This document shows positions 61,176 through 64,000 of a DNA stretch of 64,000 nucleotides, in pieces; the stretch's first letter is position 1, and the number at the start of each line of letters is the position of its first letter. Source of the DNA: Psychroflexus salarius (GTDB lineage Bacteria > Bacteroidota > Bacteroidia > Flavobacteriales > Flavobacteriaceae); contig NZ_FQTW01000002.1 of NCBI RefSeq assembly GCF_900129035.1, positions 62,001-126,000 on the forward strand, read 5' to 3'. The notes under the pieces were generated by a model. It ran no database searches, was not told the DNA's origin, and saw nothing but the letters and a program-made list of their open reading frames with translations. The position numbers were made by a program, and so were the translations under genes.

Positions 61176-62948
61176 CTATTGCTGTGGTAACAATACCTGA
61201 TCAATAGCATGAATAACGCCATTGCCAGCCTGCACATCAACAGCAATAATGTTTGAAACTCGACCATTTGGGTCGGTTACTGTTGTATTAGGTGCATCTA
61301 TTGTTAGGTCAGCTCCTAAAGTTGAAACTGTACCACTAGATAAAGTAGAAGAGGTTACATTTGCGCCAGTAATAACGTGTGAATTTAAGGTTGCTTCTAA
61401 GGTTGCAGTTGGCACATCAGCAAGCGAATTTAATTCTAACTCAGCTAATAAATCAACAAATGCATCATTTGTTGGGGCAAATACCGTGAAAGGCGCCGGA
61501 GATTCAGTTGACTGTAATGTGCTTACATATGTAAAACTATTTTCACGTGTTAATGCGTCAACTAAAATGCTGAAATTAGGATCAGCTAAGGCAAAAGTAG
61601 TTACATCTGGAATTGTAATGACTCCGTCTACAACATGTACAACGCCATTATAAGCTTCTAAATCTGGTGTTGTGACATTAGATATACCATTCAAACTAAC
61701 ACCATTATCTGTATTAATGTAGAGACTTAAGTTATTTTCATCTCCAGTATTAGTTTCTACTGCTAAAGTATTTGCGTAAGAGTTTGATAAATCACTAGAT
61801 AAAACTGTTCCTGAAACAGTGTGATTTAATAATACGTTAGACAATTGTTCTACTGTTAAACCTGATATATCAACATTTCCAAAGGCCGCATCAGTTGGGG
61901 CAAAAACAGTAAGTTCATTATTGTTTACTGCAACATCTAAACCAGTATCGATTAATGCTTGCTCTAATATTGTGTGGTTTGGACTCGCTTCAATAATTTC
62001 AAAAGTAGACTCGACAGCAACATCTGGTAAAATAACACGATCAATGGCATGAATTACACCATTACTTGTTTGAACATCAGTCACTACGATTTCAATTGTA
62101 CGCCCATTTTGATCTACAATCTGAACGTTTTCAGCATCTATAGTTATATCATCACCTAAAGTTTCTACACTACCAGATTCTAATTCATTTGAAGTCACAT
62201 TAAGACCCCCAACTACATGAGAATTTAAAGTTGAAGTTAAGGTAGGACCACCTATATCATCTAAAGATGTAGCACCTAATTCGTCTAATAAATCTGAAAA
62301 AGCTTGGTTTGTAGGTGCAAAGACTGTAAATGGCGCTGGTGCATCAGATGATGAAAGTGTACCAACAAAGTCTGGTTGATCGCTTCTTGTCAAAGCAGCC
62401 TCAAGAGTATCAAAAGTTGGGTCTATTGTAGCAAATGTTACAACATCTGGTATAGGAATTACAGCGTCGACAACATGAACAATACCATTACTAGCACCTA
62501 AATCTGCAGAAGTAACTGATGATGCACCATTTAGTTCTACTCCAGAATCTGTGTTAATATACACATCAATATTATTAGCATTTCCAGAAGCAGATTCAGT
62601 AGCGAGAGTAGTAAAATAACCATTTTCCAAAGTATTAGACGCTGCTAAACCATCAATTACATGATTAAGAAGAATATTAGTAAGTTGTTCGTTACTTAAT
62701 TGGTCTAATAGTACGCCCGAAAAAGCATCATCGGTAGGTGCAAATACGGTGTAAGTTCCTTGGTTTAATGCTTCATCTAAACCTGTATCAATTAAAGCTT
62801 GTTCTAAAATGGTATGATCTGGACTCGAAGCTATAATTTCAAAAGTTGTTTGAACATTAGTAATAGGTTCGCCAGAATCATCATCATCACATGATGTAAA
62901 AACTAAAGTCAATAAGACTAAAGTGAGTGTTTTGAGTTGAAATTTCAT
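61176..62948 (-). CDS. Surface lipoprotein with four fasciclin (FAS1) domains
   Basis: 590 residues from ATG 62948; the longer frame to 62996 would place 16 residues before the signal peptide. The lipid cysteine follows LVFTS and is followed by DDDDSGEP. Four FAS1 domains, at about 34-167, 168-309, 314-447 and 448-590, each show the TVFAPTxxAF and LxxHV (or LNHT) motifs and end in a xNGVxHxID-type strand. Domains 1+2 and 3+4 repeat as pairs. FAS1 proteins mediate adhesion at the cell surface. A single gene with its own terminator. Confidence 0.92.
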   Translation of the reverse strand: MKFQLKTLTLVLLTLVFTSCDDDDSGEPITNVQTTFEIIASSPDHTILEQALIDTGLDEALNQGTYTVFAPTDDAFSGVLLDQLSNEQLTNILLNHVIDGLAASNTLENGYFTTLATESASGNANNIDVYINTDSGVELNGASSVTSADLGASNGIVHVVDAVIPIPDVVTFATIDPTFDTLEAALTRSDQPDFVGTLSSSDAPAPFTVFAPTNQAFSDLLDELGATSLDDIGGPTLTSTLNSHVVGGLNVTSNELESGSVETLGDDITIDAENVQIVDQNGRTIEIVVTDVQTSNGVIHAIDRVILPDVAVESTFEIIEASPNHTILEQALIDTGLDVAVNNNELTVFAPTDAAFGNVDISGLTVEQLSNVLLNHTVSGTVLSSDLSNSYANTLAVETNTGDENNLSLYINTDNGVSLNGISNVTTPDLEAYNGVVHVVDGVITIPDVTTFALADPNFSILVDALTRENSFTYVSTLQSTESPAPFTVFAPTNDAFVDLLAELELNSLADVPTATLEATLNSHVITGANVTSSTLSSGTVSTLGADLTIDAPNTTVTDPNGRVSNIIAVDVQAGNGVIHAIDQVLLPQQ

Positions 62949-63083
62949 AGTTTTTGATTTTTGTTTCTGTAAATGTACTTGTACTATGACTGACATACTG
63001 TTTAATTATAGTTAATAGATATTAAACGTTTGTTAATGCATTAATTTATAGTAGTCTTTAATTAAAAGCTTAAGCATTATTAT

Positions 63084-63091
63084 TAATTTTG
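63084..63091 (+). promoter_or_regulatory. -7 promoter element of mnmA
   Basis: TAATTTTG, 18 bases before the ATG at 63110. The position 19 bases upstream has TTA rather than TTG. Confidence 0.5.
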
Positions 63092-63109
63092 TATTTTAAT
63101 AAAATTTAG

Positions 63110-64000
63110 ATGAAAAAAAGGGTTGTTGTTGGGCTTAGTGGTGGTGTAGATTCTAGTGTTGCAGCCTATTTGTGTCAAAAAGCGGGCTATGAAGTTATCG
63201 GCTTATTTATGAAAAATTGGCATGATGATTCAGTAACCATATCTGATGAATGCCCATGGTTAGAAGACAGTAACGATGCTATGTTAGTTGCCGACAAATT
63301 AGGTATTCCATTTCAAACAGTCGATTTAAGCAAAGCTTATAAAGCAAAAATTGTAGACTACATGTTTAAGGAATACAAGTCTGGTAGAACTCCCAATCCT
63401 GATGTACTTTGCAATCGTGAAATTAAATTTGATGACTTTCTTAAAGTAGCTGAATCACTTGGAGCAGATTATGTTGCCACAGGTCATTACTGTCGAAAAG
63501 AAAGCTTTACAGAAAACGGCACAACAAGATACAAACTCCTGGCTGGAAAAGATAAAAACAAGGATCAATCCTATTTTCTATGCCAAATATCTCAAAATCA
63601 ATTATCCAAAGCTCTATTCCCAATAGGTGATTTGCAAAAATCTGAAGTTAGAAAAATTGCTGCGGAATTAGATTTGGTCACTGCCGAAAAAAAAGACTCT
63701 CAAGGTTTGTGCTTCATCGGTAAAGTGAAGTTACCAGAATTTCTTCAACAAAAATTAAAACCAAAACGAGGTGATATTATTGAAGTAGATTCAGATCATT
63801 CTGTATACGAAAAGAAAAAAATCATAAATTATGAAAAGGCAATTTCTTTACCAGTTGAAGTTTTAGCAGAATATTCAAAACCATACCATTACAATTCAAC
63901 TACAGGAAAAATTGTAGGGAAACATGATGGTGCCCATTTTTTCACAAAAGGACAAAGAAAAGGCTTGGCTGTTGGCGGCACTAAAGAACCGCTTTTTGTA
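63110..64000 (+). CDS. mnmA: tRNA-specific 2-thiouridylase MnmA, 3'-truncated by the window edge
   Basis: Thiolates U34 of tRNA-Lys, Glu and Gln, with sulfur delivered by a relay. The frame stays open to the last base (297 codons of the usual 370 to 395). The PP-loop SGGVDSS is at 10-16, and the two catalytic cysteines are visible: C101 in DVLCNREI and C201 in [19 protein letters not shown] and the [14 protein letters not shown] segment are typical. Its substrates include the tRNA-Lys(TTT) encoded twice at 41799-41959. Confidence 0.96.
   Translation, partial: MKKRVVVGLSGGVDSSVAAYLCQKAGYEVIGLFMKNWHDDSVTISDECPWLEDSNDAMLVADKLGIPFQTVDLSKAYKAKIVDYMFKEYKSGRTPNPDVLCNREIKFDDFLKVAESLGADYVATGHYCRKESFTENGTTRYKLLAGKDKNKDQSYFLCQISQNQLSKALFPIGDLQKSEVRKIAAELDLVTAEKKDSQGLCFIGKVKLPEFLQQKLKPKRGDIIEVDSDHSVYEKKKIINYEKAISLPVEVLAEYSKPYHYNSTTGKIVGKHDGAHFFTKGQRKGLAVGGTKEPLFV

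Noticed and set aside
61222-61653. Open frame of 143 codons antisense to the FAS1 gene
   Set aside because: Low-complexity shadow of the fasciclin coding sequence.

Overview
This window is a low-GC, gene-dense stretch of chromosome from a member of the Bacteroidota, most likely a marine, pigmented Flavobacteriaceae. The evidence is: promoter -7 elements of the TAnnTTTG type, three of them with a -33 TTG exactly 19 bases upstream; few Shine-Dalgarno sequences; a type IX secretion plug-domain protein; a complete sodium-pumping Nqr complex; surface-type lipoproteins with an aspartate run after the lipid cysteine; and a zeaxanthin/saproxanthin-type carotenoid operon. No phage, insertion sequence, CRISPR array or obvious island is visible, so this is mostly core genome.

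Layout. 1-5636: carotenoid operon crtI (5' end outside the window)-crtB-crtZ-crtD-like-cruF-crtY, tightly coupled, meeting head-on a CrtA-like spheroidene monooxygenase and a TlpA-type thioredoxin. 6962-9229: aconitase. 9469-14654: periplasmic folding operon with two parvulin-type PPIases, a lipoprotein that looks like a degenerate relative, and a MoxR ATPase. 14766-17341: SRPBCC protein, OmpH/Skp chaperone, IMP dehydrogenase. 17473-20907: fused isobutyryl-CoA mutase IcmF (B12-dependent). 21053-23388: DUF4197 protein, alpha/beta hydrolase, BtuF-like metal-receptor protein. 23464-26657: thrS-infC-rpmI-rplT, with infC apparently starting at ATA. 26737-29557: lipoprotein and htpG. 29715-31694: TetR-like protein plus ABC1/UbiB-family kinase. 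31822-35990: fabH, a lipoprotein resembling a group-1 truncated hemoglobin with a membrane-anchored partner, a CoA-binding protein and a sodium:solute symporter. 36075-41692: recR, a glycosyltransferase, a lipoylated E2, an FKBP-like lipoprotein, an S4 RNA-binding protein, a phosphoribosyltransferase and shikimate kinase. 41799-42054: two identical tRNA-Lys and one tRNA-Leu, followed by a methyltransferase. 42845-49315: nqrABCDEF and a small neighbour. 49458-60819: T9SS plug protein, pruA, rsmG, a structured repeat-like intergenic element, fatty acid desaturase, aminotransferase, sucC, pyrG, yidC. 61176-62948: four-domain fasciclin lipoprotein. 63110-64000: mnmA, cut by the window end.

Most genes are housekeeping: TCA cycle (acn, sucC), nucleotide synthesis (guaB, pyrG), translation (thrS, infC, rpmI, rplT, tRNAs, mnmA, rsmG), envelope biogenesis (PPIases, OmpH, YidC) and sodium-coupled respiration and transport (Nqr, SSS). 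The parts most worth a second look are the hemoglobin-like lipoprotein pair with an orphan terminator upstream, the CrtA-like enzyme beside a monocyclic-carotenoid cluster, the non-canonical infC start, the atypical ABC1 kinase/TetR pair, the duplicated FAS1 protein and the structured element at about 53211-53373. All functions are assigned from sequence patterns and family knowledge; no database search was run.
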